Below, piece after piece: positions 10,701-19,407 of a DNA stretch of 64,000 nt. The DNA lies in NCBI GenBank assembly GCA_001465935.1, contig LNKV01000037.1, positions 372,001 through 436,000 of the forward strand, read 5' to 3'. Origin of the DNA: Clarireedia homoeocarpa (Eukaryota; Ascomycota; Leotiomycetes; Helotiales; Rutstroemiaceae). Each line of letters opens with the position of its first letter. Within the stretch, counting starts at the first letter, position 1. Both the position numbers and the translations under genes were made by a program. The notes below the pieces were generated by a model. It did not search any database and was not told where the DNA came from. It worked only from the letters and a program-made list of their open reading frames with translations.

Positions 10701-12615
10701 CCTCCTACTACAGTCAGATATAAAAGTCTGGCGAGAAAAGAAAGGCTGGACTAGCCCCTTTAAGCTTCTGGCAACTGACAAAGAAACTTGTGTCGTTGAA
10801 CTCCCCTCAGGTCCGACTAGCTTTCGTACGACAGTTGTGAAACCATTCTTCCTTGAAGAAATTAAAGAGATAGAGGTTCGTACGAAGGACCAATTAGAAC
10901 CAAACCCAAAAGAAAAGGCGAAGACGAAGCAGACACGTTCAACAAAACGACTGATCCCCCAAGTTGTTATCCCGTTTAAGAAAGCAGAGGTGTTTATCAC
11001 CAAGAAAGAGCAGGACGACTTAGAACTTTCAGTTAAGCTTCGTACGTAAGGTGTGATTACAGCCGAAGGACCTCTATTTCAAGCAGCACAGCAAAAGGAA
11101 ATTGACAGCTTGATTGCACAAGGAGTCTTCGAATTTGTTAAGTATAACCCGGCAATCCACACCGGACGAATCTTCAACTCCCGGCTCGTCAACGAAGTTA
11201 AAGGCAAGACGACAACGGCTCCGTACGAGAAGTCAAGGTTGGTAATACAGGCATACAATGATGCTGGGAAAGAAAGTGTCTTGACACAATCGCCAACTGT
11301 TCAACGTGCAAGCCAGAGAATCATCTTGGCACTGGCCCCTTCGCTTCGTACGAGAGGAATCGAACTAACCTCTCGAGATATCACCCAAGCGTATACACAG
11401 TCAGTGTCATTTCTGAACCGACTGATTCTGGCACGACTACCTAAAGAGATTCGGACGAACTATTCTCCTAACACAATTATGATCGTCCGCAAACCCTTGT
11501 ACAGAATACCAGAGTCAGGAACGCACTAGTGGGTTACGTACCACAACCACCACAGGGACAAACTGAATATAGAACCCTCTCCGTACGACCCTTGTCTTCT
11601 AATCTCCAAGGACCCCGAAGTATTTGCAGTGATAGCAATGCAGACGGACGATACTCTGATCCTAGGGGACGAGAAGTTCAGACAGAAAGAAGAAAGAGAG
11701 CTGAAACAAGCAAATTTCCAAGCAAAGCCGATCGAGAAGCTTTCGTACGAGACGTCTTTGATCTTCAATGGGTGTAAACTGCAAATTGAGAACGAGAATC
11801 TTAGCCTCGTACAAAACGGACAAGGGCAGAAGATCAAGCCTGTAGACCTTAAATCTGAGAATCGTTTAGCTGAATATCGCGAACAGCGTGCTCGAGGAGC
11901 GTACCTCTCGAGTATCTGCCAGCCAGAAGCAAGCTTCGACTTGTCAGTCGCAGCACAGCACCAAGAACCCTCGTACAACGAGATCAAGGCTCTGAATAAA
12001 CGGCTGAAGTGGCAAATCGAGAACTTAAACAGAGGAATATATTATATCTCTCTGGAATTGCAGACAGCAAAACTCTTCGTATTTGTAGACGGATCGTTTG
12101 CCAACAACAAAGATCTCAGCTCGCAACTTAGGTACAAGATCTTCCTAGCAAACAAGTATCCGTACGAAGGTTCAGACAACACGTTCAGAATAAAAGGCAA
12201 CCTGATCCACTGGAGCAGTACGAAGAGCAAGCATGTAACTCGGAGCATACTAACATCCGAGATCTACAGAATAGTTGCTGGCGTCGACTTGGCAATTGTG
12301 ATCAGCCGTACGATTCAAACAATCGCCGAGCAGCTAGGACTTCCAGCGCTGCCGACTGTTGTTTGCACAGACTCGTACTCCCTGTACGACTGCCTCGTGA
12401 AACTTGGGACGACGAAAGAGAAACGATTGATGATTGATATCATGGCTCTACGTCAGTCGTACAAGAGGAGAGAGCTAACAGAAATCCGATAGATCAAGGG
12501 CGACGACAACCCTGCCGACGCGATGACCAAAAGGATAGCGAACAAGGCACTAGAAACAATAATCGATACAAACGAACTCACCGTCCGAGTAGAAGGGTGG
12601 GTCGTACGACAATAA
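7726..12615 (+). pseudogene. Copia Gag-Pol polyprotein with six in-frame stops
   Basis: One frame runs from the ATG at 7726 to TAA at 12613, about 1,629 codons. Stops lie at 7924 (TAG), 9829 (TAG), 10207 (TAG), 11047 (TAA), 11527 (TAG) and 12490 (TAG). Gag has a Pro/Thr/Ala-rich linker (about 8150-8350), a capsid region (8380-8900) and a zinc knuckle-like CYVCGQTGH at about 9142. The protease active site at 9520-9528 reads D-S-R instead of D-S/T-G. Integrase has the His/Cys zinc site (9913-10029) and an acidic triad (Asp near 10105, Asp near 10264, Glu near 10378). Reverse transcriptase spans about 11060-11860 with QTDDTL at 11641 supplying the catalytic Asp pair. RNase H follows (FVDGSF near 12082, DNPADAMTK near 12500). 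Loss of function is clear from the stops and the protease change. Confidence 0.88.
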
Positions 12616-12958
12616 AAAGTAGTATCAGAGAGGAGAATTTTATTTGTTTAAGTTTTTTATTTGGTTTTCCTAAAGTACAAATTGAGGAGTACAGTACAGT
12701 TATTTGAATTTTCTTTATATTATTTTATTACAATCATTCACTAAGCCCGTCAGACAGACAAGAAATACACTTCGTACGCAACAAGAATCAACAGAAATCA
12801 GAAAGCCTCTTAGTTTCACAGGATAGGAACCTGCTACTTATCTCGAGCACCACGCAAAGGTTAAGGCCAAACTCGAGTACCACTTGGCAGCTGCGTACGA
12901 ACCCACAGCAGGTTAAGGGAATTGTGCTTGCAAACGAAAAGAAAGCTTTGTACGTACC
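12616..12958. other. AT-rich spacer between pol and the antisense ORF
   Basis: This non-coding stretch of the copia element contains several CGTACG sites (about 12773, 12893). It would carry the 3' end of any antisense transcript. I see no ORF in it. Confidence 0.5.
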
Positions 12959-13549
12959 TTAGAGGACAATAGGATTCTCGCGGGAAGCACCAACCGCAAG
13001 GACCACCGAACCAGCAGTCACTTCGCCCACCGACTCAGATTTGACCGGAGCCTCGTCCGAGTCGCTCTCACCGTGCTCATCACCAGCATCATCATCAGGA
13101 TCGTCCGACGAGCTGTCGGACGGAACCTCGACAACAACACGGCAACGAGCACTATGATCCCGCCACTTGCAATTGCCGCAAGCGCCGTTCCAATGTCCAG
13201 CAAGCCGGACACAGGTCGGGAAAGGCGTAAAGCCTCGCCTGCGACACTCATTGCAGCCGCCAGGGACAAGAGTGCCTCTGCTCTGAATGAGCACAGCATT
13301 TATATACGAAGGACGCATCGTTAAGAGCTGCGTGTCTTGGATGCGGTCTCGTACGAAGGCCACATCCTGTCCTGGCAGAGCCAAGACTGTTCGTTGCAGG
13401 TTGTTGTGGACATACCCCCGAAGCTGCTGCCCACCTACGAGAAGGAGGGGGTAGCCCAAAGGCAGTACTCCCGGAGCGGCGACAGCGGAGTTGGCGGCGG
13501 CGACACCGGCGGGTATGAATAGGACGAGCCTGCGTACGAAAGCAACCAA
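12959..13549 (-). CDS. Antisense accessory ORF in the copia element, DUF3716-like zinc-binding protein
   Basis: An intact 196-aa ORF runs opposite to gag-pol, between pol and the 3' LTR. Residues 1-30 are hydrophobic and Ala-rich. A six-cysteine cluster occupies residues 99-136 with spacing C-x2-C-x10-C-x10-C-x2-C-x8-C, including the stretch GACGNCKW. An acidic Ser/Asp tail follows (about 144-168). The cysteine pattern resembles fungal DUF3716 domains as I remember them; function is unknown. It has no stop, while pol on the other strand has six, and it is markedly more GC-rich than the flanking non-coding DNA. It also carries the CGTACG motif. It could be a captured host gene or a regulator of the element. 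Expression from an antisense promoter near the 3' LTR is inferred only from position. Confidence 0.6.
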   Translation of the reverse strand: MVAFVRRLVLFIPAGVAAANSAVAAPGVLPLGYPLLLVGGQQLRGYVHNNLQRTVLALPGQDVAFVRDRIQDTQLLTMRPSYINAVLIQSRGTLVPGGCNECRRRGFTPFPTCVRLAGHWNGACGNCKWRDHSARCRVVVEVPSDSSSDDPDDDAGDEHGESDSDEAPVKSESVGEVTAGSVVLAVGASRENPIVL

Positions 13550-13779
13550 TTAGCAATCTCAATCCATCGTACAACAGGGGACTTAACTGGTTGTTTGCGT
13601 TCATTTTGACGGTTTGGTATTGGTGTTGCTGTTAGTGTTGTTGTTGTTGCTGTTATTGGACAATTAATTAATTATTATAGATCGTACGACAAATATAGGC
13701 TCTTGGCTGAAAATCCTGCACGCTAAGGGCTTGTCACCTGATAAGGGCTCAGTTCGGACGAAAAAGAAAAAGTTGCCAG

Positions 13780-14092
13780 TGTGTGGATAATCGGCCACAA
13801 AATGGCTCCGGCCAGGCGAGCCGGAACCCAGGGCAAATACGGTATATCCGATATAAGCATACAATGCCCGTATAACTGGAAAATCAACTCCGGAGACCAC
13901 AGGTAGATAGTCAATACCCCTCGTACGAAGGGTATAAAGATCGCAGTACGATCCTGTAATTAGAGAATAAGACGATTTATATAATTAACACTGGACCCAC
14001 GCTTTGCACGTGATTCCGGGTGTTACGTGTAACCCTCGTACTTCCCCACGTGATATCACTCTTGGGGTACGACTTTGCCGGTCGTATCAACA
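13780..14092 (+). repeat. 3' LTR of the full-length copia element
   Basis: It begins TGTGTGGATAATC and ends CGTATCAACA, with one CGTACG at about 13923. It is preceded by a purine-rich tract. It differs from the 5' LTR at scattered positions, so the insertion is not recent or has been mutated. Confidence 0.92.
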
Positions 14093-15129
14093 GCTTGTAA
14101 TAATGGGGAAGTCATCGGGGCTAGCGCTCAAGGGAATGATGATTATAGAACGGGCAGGAATGGAATAGATAGCGTAGTTGAGGATCTGGATCTGGAGTTC
14201 CTTTGGGAGGAGGGGAAATTGGTGAAATGCCTTGGGAATAGACATTGTGACATTTGTATGCATTCAGAGTGTGAAGCTGCTGTGCGGTTATAATGACAAG
14301 AAGCGGTGATATAGACTTCGAAGAGAAAGAAAATAAGGGGAATAAAATGTGGCTCGTACACAAAGTGTAGGAATGTGCCATGTGGAATTTGTGTTTTTCC
14401 TTTCTTTTTGGCGATGACCAGCTTGTAAATTGTTATGATAGAGTGAAGATCTTGGATCTGAGACATACATACATGTACATCATCGGAAACGAAAATCTTT
14501 CCTTGATGAGGTGTGGTCTGATGTGTGAATAACAAGATTGTCGATACTTAAAATGCGTAGTGAATGTGCTAATCGTTAACATGTACTAGTAAATCGCAGG
14601 AAACAGCTGCATGAGGTAAGGAGGGCAGGATATTAATGCCAAGGATTTATCATAGAATGGATATAATGAATCTACAAGTCAACAGTGCGATGTGCTGTAT
14701 GACGCCAAAGAGATACTCATCTCCAGCAGAAGAGGAAACATGAAGTTGGATGAAGGTCGAGTGTTTGAGATCCACTGGGACTTTAAGGGCATTGATCCGA
14801 TGATTTGACGGTACAATATTGTTCTCGTCTGATGTATTGAGGAGAAAAGATATCAGCTACAATAACTTTTCACTGTCTAGACGATGACCGCAAGATGCGT
14901 GTATTATAAGCCCAGAGCCGCTTGGTCGGACCAGAGAGTCATAGTTTCATACATAGTAATGTTGTTCAGCGCGGGATATAGATAATTGATTAGATATGTA
15001 TACTCTTTGCTACATGCAATATCTAAAATTAGATGAAAGTGGTGCAGGAGTTAATTGCATCGCACCACAGAATGAATCTATGTGAAGTAGAAGACGACAC
15101 TTCTCTTCTATTCTAACATAGTCACCTCA
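14093..15129. other. Intergenic region right of the transposon nest
   Basis: About 1 kb with no supportable gene. The sequence next to the LTR end does not continue the copia element that lies left of 7251. The last 100 bases are probably the 3' UTR of the minus-strand DEG1 gene. Confidence 0.5.
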
Positions 15130-17052
15130 TCATGCTTCTCCGGCTCCTTCAAGCTTCATTCTCTTAAACCCACTCTTCTGATCCTTATCAACCAGTCCCT
15201 TCCGGACTGCATACCTCTCATTCACCACCTCCACCGTATCCGTCCTCGACTTACTCATAACTTTCTGGTAACGACCCTGCAGACTTGGTGAATCACTGCC
15301 ATCAAAGATCTTTTGACTTCTTCCCTTTCCGCCTTTGCCATTACTCAGTTGGTCCGGCGATTTCCCCTGTCGACTCACTATCCCTAAAAGTTCACCAGCC
15401 ATAATTGAATCTATTTTGCGTTCTCTCCACACCTGCCATAAACCATCCATAAGCCCTGCTTGTCCATATTTGCCTTCAGAGAAGCCAGTAACGTCGCCGA
15501 TATAGCACCAATCTAGGGCATCTTTCCTTTCCGGATCGTCCTCGTGAGGGAAGATGCAATCCCATAATACGAGAGGAGTATCGGTAGCCATTTCGTATGT
15601 AGGTCTTCCCGGATTCTTCTCTATGTCCAGTAGTTCCGTCACCAAGGAGGGCTTCTCAAGCCCCTGTCCAATGAGAAAGAGAATCGCAACCATATGCCGA
15701 ACTTGATGCCACAGGAATGCCGATCCATGTAGCGTAAACGTGTAGATCTTTGGAGCTTTATTTTCTCCGTTTTTACAATCCAAGTTCTTATCCACGAAAG
15801 AAGGTCCATTCACAAAATCTAGCGAGCTCGTGTAATCTTCTACCTCCTCAATATCCGCATGGAAAATTCTTCTTTCAAAGTTGGTAATTTGTTTCCCAGG
15901 GTCGACCTTACAAAAGTTTCTGAAATCATGTAAGCCTTCGTAGAGCTTTGCTGCTTGCCTCATGGCATCGATGTCCAGCCAGCCATCTTTGGTACTGCTT
16001 GCTGATACTCCCGTCTCAAGATGGGTGGGAACAGGACAGAATGCGGGTTGTGTAAAGAAATATCGATAGCGGCGTTCGCGGCAGGAGAAGCGAGCAGAGA
16101 AATCAGTAGGTGGTGATGGGCACCAGGCGAGGATTCGAATATCCGGGGGAAGCAGACGATTCAAGACTTGCGGATAGGGAATCTCATCCCGAATGGGATC
16201 GAAATCAAGGGACATCTGCAGTTCCGGGTCCGAGAGATCGATTGATGCACCTGCGGTCCCTTGCGCGGGACGTGCTGAGGGAGAGAGTGGTGGTGATGAA
16301 ATCTCCATGCCTTCCGGTCGAGGATGTGTGTTGTGCATATCGACATCTTCCTTTCCGGCTACAACATTGTCTTGCGTACTGGTCTTTGGTTTTGGAAGTG
16401 GTCGATTGCTCCTCACTCGAAGACTTATAACCTGCCCGAAGGCGCTGACTCCTTTGTCCGTCCTGCCGCACTTTGCATAATCGCACCCATCCCAATTGAC
16501 CTCGCCAGGGGCCAGTGGATTGACATTCGGAAATATCAGCCGAGCTTTGTTCAAAGCTTTCCAAAGTTCCTCCTCAATTGTAGGCAAAGGCTTGACGTGT
16601 CCACCGTGATGCTCGAATCCATTATAGCGTTTCCCTAGGTATGCGAGCTTGAGCGCTATGAGACGAGTGTTGTATTTTGAGGGATCAAATTCTCGATCGT
16701 GGCGGGGCTTCTTCCAGGACTTTTTCGGTGCCGGGTTTGCGCTGGAAGTCGTGTCAGCTTGGCAAGTGTAATGAAAGAGCTCCTCTGGCACGGCGCACCT
16801 CTGGGTCTTTTCTTTCAGTTCCTTCTCCAACTGCGTGACTCTCTTGATTAAGTCCTCATGCGACCATCCATTGTAATCAGGCTTTTTCTCCATCTTGACG
16901 CTTGTAATTTTCTCTGCGGATATTCGCGCATCAACCGCCGTGCTCTTGACCTCTTTTGTTGGCCGACCTCCGGTCCCGCTGGCGTGCAAGTACCTTGTCT
17001 GAAGCTGAAAGAAGCGTCTTCTATATAGAGAATGCCGTCGCAAAGTAAGCAT
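15130..17052 (-). CDS. DEG1: tRNA pseudouridine(38/39) synthase Deg1/Pus3
   Basis: A single-exon gene of 640 aa. The enzyme isomerises uridine to pseudouridine at positions 38/39 of the tRNA anticodon arm. The TruA-type catalytic motif GRTDKGVSAFGQ is at residues 196-207, with the nucleophilic Asp at 199. Substrate-binding segments such as LGKRYNGFEHH (139-149) and, near the C-terminal side, FLWHQVRHM agree with the Deg1/Pus3 branch. An Asp/Asn/Ser-rich insert separates the two catalytic halves, as often in fungi. Two starts are possible: the one given adds a basic, Arg-rich leader that could target mitochondria, while the Met at residue 54 (16893) begins the stretch that looks most conserved (DYNGWSHEDLIKRV). 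It is divergent from the GTPase gene, with only 225 bp between start codons. Confidence 0.9.
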   Translation of the reverse strand: MLTLRRHSLYRRRFFQLQTRYLHASGTGGRPTKEVKSTAVDARISAEKITSVKMEKKPDYNGWSHEDLIKRVTQLEKELKEKTQRCAVPEELFHYTCQADTTSSANPAPKKSWKKPRHDREFDPSKYNTRLIALKLAYLGKRYNGFEHHGGHVKPLPTIEEELWKALNKARLIFPNVNPLAPGEVNWDGCDYAKCGRTDKGVSAFGQVISLRVRSNRPLPKPKTSTQDNVVAGKEDVDMHNTHPRPEGMEISSPPLSPSARPAQGTAGASIDLSDPELQMSLDFDPIRDEIPYPQVLNRLLPPDIRILAWCPSPPTDFSARFSCRERRYRYFFTQPAFCPVPTHLETGVSASSTKDGWLDIDAMRQAAKLYEGLHDFRNFCKVDPGKQITNFERRIFHADIEEVEDYTSSLDFVNGPSFVDKNLDCKNGENKAPKIYTFTLHGSAFLWHQVRHMVAILFLIGQGLEKPSLVTELLDIEKNPGRPTYEMATDTPLVLWDCIFPHEDDPERKDALDWCYIGDVTGFSEGKYGQAGLMDGLWQVWRERKIDSIMAGELLGIVSRQGKSPDQLSNGKGGKGRSQKIFDGSDSPSLQGRYQKVMSKSRTDTVEVVNERYAVRKGLVDKDQKSGFKRMKLEGAGEA

Positions 17053-17277
17053 TGATATAAAAGCTCCCCTGCTTGCTTCTTCGTTGACTCATGAACCATG
17101 GAGCCAATAAACTTAGGGTTGTTATTATTTTTTCACGAAATTCGCAGCCATATGACAGGGGAGAGGGGCTTATCAGCTTATCGCAAAGTCGCAGTATTTC
17201 CCTTTGCTGTACCATCATTAAACCCAATTGGTAGTGCGACTCTACGTAACGATGTTATCGTCGTATCATTATGAACA

Positions 17278-18183
17278 ATGGACCCAAACGCGGAAGATCC
17301 AATAGAAACGACTGTGCTACTTCTGGGTGATGCAGAAGTAGGCAAATCTACATTTTTATCGTAAGCCTTCTTCGATAACTAATCCTCTCATCCCAAGATT
17401 GCCCCTCCCCCGCCGTGCCCGAAACCACCCTTTTCTCTGATAATGTAGGACAACTCACATCATCTCACATTAGCCAGCCACCCTCAACCTCATCTTCAAG
17501 CTCTACCCCTGCCCATCTGCTCCTGGATGCTCATCAACCATTCACGTTTGGAGTTCGCTTCTCCAATGTTCCATATCGTATCAATTTTTATGATACAGCA
17601 TCGCCGGTAGATTGGAGGACGCTGAAACCGAATGTCGTGATATTATGTTATGCTGTTTCACAACGATTGAGTTTGATCAATATCACGAGATATGTAAGTA
17701 GATACATTCATGATGGGGTCATATCCGGGTAAAAATGGTTCAACTCGAATGAATCGACGAATCCAGCTAGAAATCCAGACGGTCTTAAGTGCTAAAACTA
17801 ACATCTTCCATAGTGGGCAAAAGAACTTCAAACGGCCTTTCAGTATGAGATGCCTGTTCTCCTGCTAGGTTTGAAGAGAGATCTCAGATCGGAGAAAGAT
17901 CCGAATGGGATAATTTATCCCCAGGAGGGGCATCGTATTGCACAAGAACTGCGATGTGACCGCTATATGGAGTGAGTGATTCCTTCTTCACTTCTTTATC
18001 TTCCTCGACACATACACATGTGACTAGCTAACCAACTAAAGGTGCTCTTCAATGACTGGCGAGTTAGTAGCCGAAGTCTGGGAGGACATCAGTCGAACAG
18101 CAGTTCTTGCTGTCGGAGGAGGAAAGAATGGAAAAGATGACGGAAGTGGGGGATTGAGTGAAGGGGGATGTGAGGTTATGTGA
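17278..18183 (+). CDS. Atypical Rho-like small GTPase with CaaX end
   Basis: Four exons join in phase: 17278-17360, 17474-17693, 17814-17971 and 18042-18183, giving 200 aa. The P-loop GDAEVGKST is near residue 18. The switch II region reads YDTASP where a classical GTPase has D-x-x-G, so the invariant Gly is Ser. The base-recognition motif is LKRD in place of NKxD, and ECSSMTG replaces the usual SAK loop. The protein ends C-E-V-M, a CaaX box, so prenylation and membrane attachment are likely. The acceptor at 17473 was chosen because the nearer AG at 17397 breaks the frame. An upstream out-of-frame ATG (17271) overlaps the start region (ATGAACAATGG) and could reduce translation. A regulatory role in polarity or the cytoskeleton is inferred from family only. 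Confidence 0.72.
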
Positions 18184-18716
18184 ATATGGCGTTAGACATT
18201 ACTCTAGCGCTAATAGGCGTTCAAATGAGGCGCAGTTGGTGATATTGTGAGTCGGTGCACTAGGTGTGATTATTAATTGGACTGCAAATTTTCCCTTTTA
18301 GACATTTCTATGCCTGGTTGTTCTATATGAAAACTATTAGGTCCTCATTGTTCGACTTCACTCGCGGCTTTTCACACATCGTCGCTGATCGGCTTTGAGC
18401 AGGAGATGAAATGGTGGAAAGAGGCAGCGGATGGATATGGAGTGGGTGTGATGAAGGTATACTTTCAATTTAATTACGAGTATAAAGAAGAAGTGAGTGG
18501 TACTGATGCGAAGTATTGAACGTACGGAGTGTAATGTTGTAATAGGTAATGGATACTAACTATTGAGATATCTGCAGCTGGATGTATTTCATATTACATG
18601 CACACTCGTCACTGTACGGCAGAGCTGTCATCTTGCACTTATTCCGAAGCCATCTACAAAAAATCGACCCGACCACTACTCCTACTTCCAACTCCATAGC
18701 ATCCCACCCCTTCCAT
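18184..18716. other. Convergent intergenic region
   Basis: It lies between the 3' ends of the GTPase gene and the minus-strand secreted-protein gene. I see no gene and assume 3' UTRs. Confidence 0.5.
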
Positions 18717-19407
18717 CTAAGCATATTCCCACGCCCCCACGCCCTCTCTCTCCGACGTCCCCAACAGCACACTAATACAATTCACCTTTCCCTCCGGTTT
18801 TTCGTCCCCTCCGAAGATCTGAAAAACACTGTTCCCATCTACAGCCTGATACGCATTCAGAGCACAAGCGAAGAAATCATGACCATTAAGTTTCAGCGAC
18901 CCAACATGACCCTCCCCATCTTGCGGTTTGTATTCAAATACGCTGGTTGTAGAGCCCGAGGGTATGTCAGCGCTGTGCGCCACGGTGTAGGAGAGCGCGT
19001 GGTCTGGACCGACGTATACTTGTTGGCCGCCGGGGACGGAGACGGAGAGTGGGAGGGTGCCGGAGTGAGAAGGGGGGAGGAAGAGAGTTTCGTTGCCGGC
19101 TTGGGAGGGAGGGGTGTCAGTTGGAAAGGTGCTTTAGGGGAAGAAAAGGGATGAGTGGATTGGAGGACCAACCTGGGCAGTGGGCCACTTCTTCAGGGCA
19201 GTAAGAGGAGGTAGGGAGGTTGATCCAGAATTTCCCTCCGTTAGCTTGGACACTGGCATCTTGGATAACACTTCCTGAGTGAATCGTGATAACAGAAAAG
19301 GGAGAAGAAGAATTTAAAAAGGGAGAAGAAGAATTTAATCTCCGCTCCAAAGGAGTCGAAGCGGTAAGGCTGGCCAGGAAGGCAGTGAGCAGAGCTTTGG
19401 TGAGCAT
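18717..19407 (-). CDS. Secreted protein, PhiA/IgE-binding-protein-like
   Basis: Two exons on the minus strand, about 19407-19170 and 19131-18717, encode about 217 aa. The N-terminus is a clear signal peptide (MLTKALLTAFLASLTAS). The mature part has SVITIHSGSVIQ, a Cys pair around SYCPEE, the motif GGQQVYVGPDHALSYT and a C-terminal FFAC segment. This pattern resembles secreted fungal cell-wall or IgE-binding proteins of the PhiA type, from memory. The intron is very short (about 38-42 nt). The donor at 19168 keeps the frame, while the stronger-looking GT at 19172 shifts it by one. A 21-bp tandem duplication in exon 1 duplicates LNSSSPF. Confidence 0.6.

Larger units (their letters stand above)
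7251..14092 (+). mobile_element. Full-length Ty1/copia LTR retrotransposon with antisense accessory ORF
   Basis: It is bounded by LTRs of 323 and 313 bp that begin TGTGTGGATA and end TCAACA or CCAACA. The internal order is gag, protease, integrase, reverse transcriptase, RNase H, which defines Ty1/copia. A separate intact minus-strand ORF sits between pol and the 3' LTR, and a purine-rich tract (about 13758-13775) precedes the 3' LTR. The palindrome CGTACG occurs about 40 times by eye count across LTRs, coding and non-coding parts. The polyprotein carries six in-frame stops but no frameshift, so the copy is inactive by itself. Five-base flanks (CTTAT on the left, GCTTG on the right) do not match as a target duplication. 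Confidence 0.9.

Noticed and set aside
17398..17473. Nearer acceptor (AG at 17396-17397) for GTPase exon 2
   Set aside because: It leads to a stop in the frame of the P-loop exon; the acceptor at 17473 keeps the frame.
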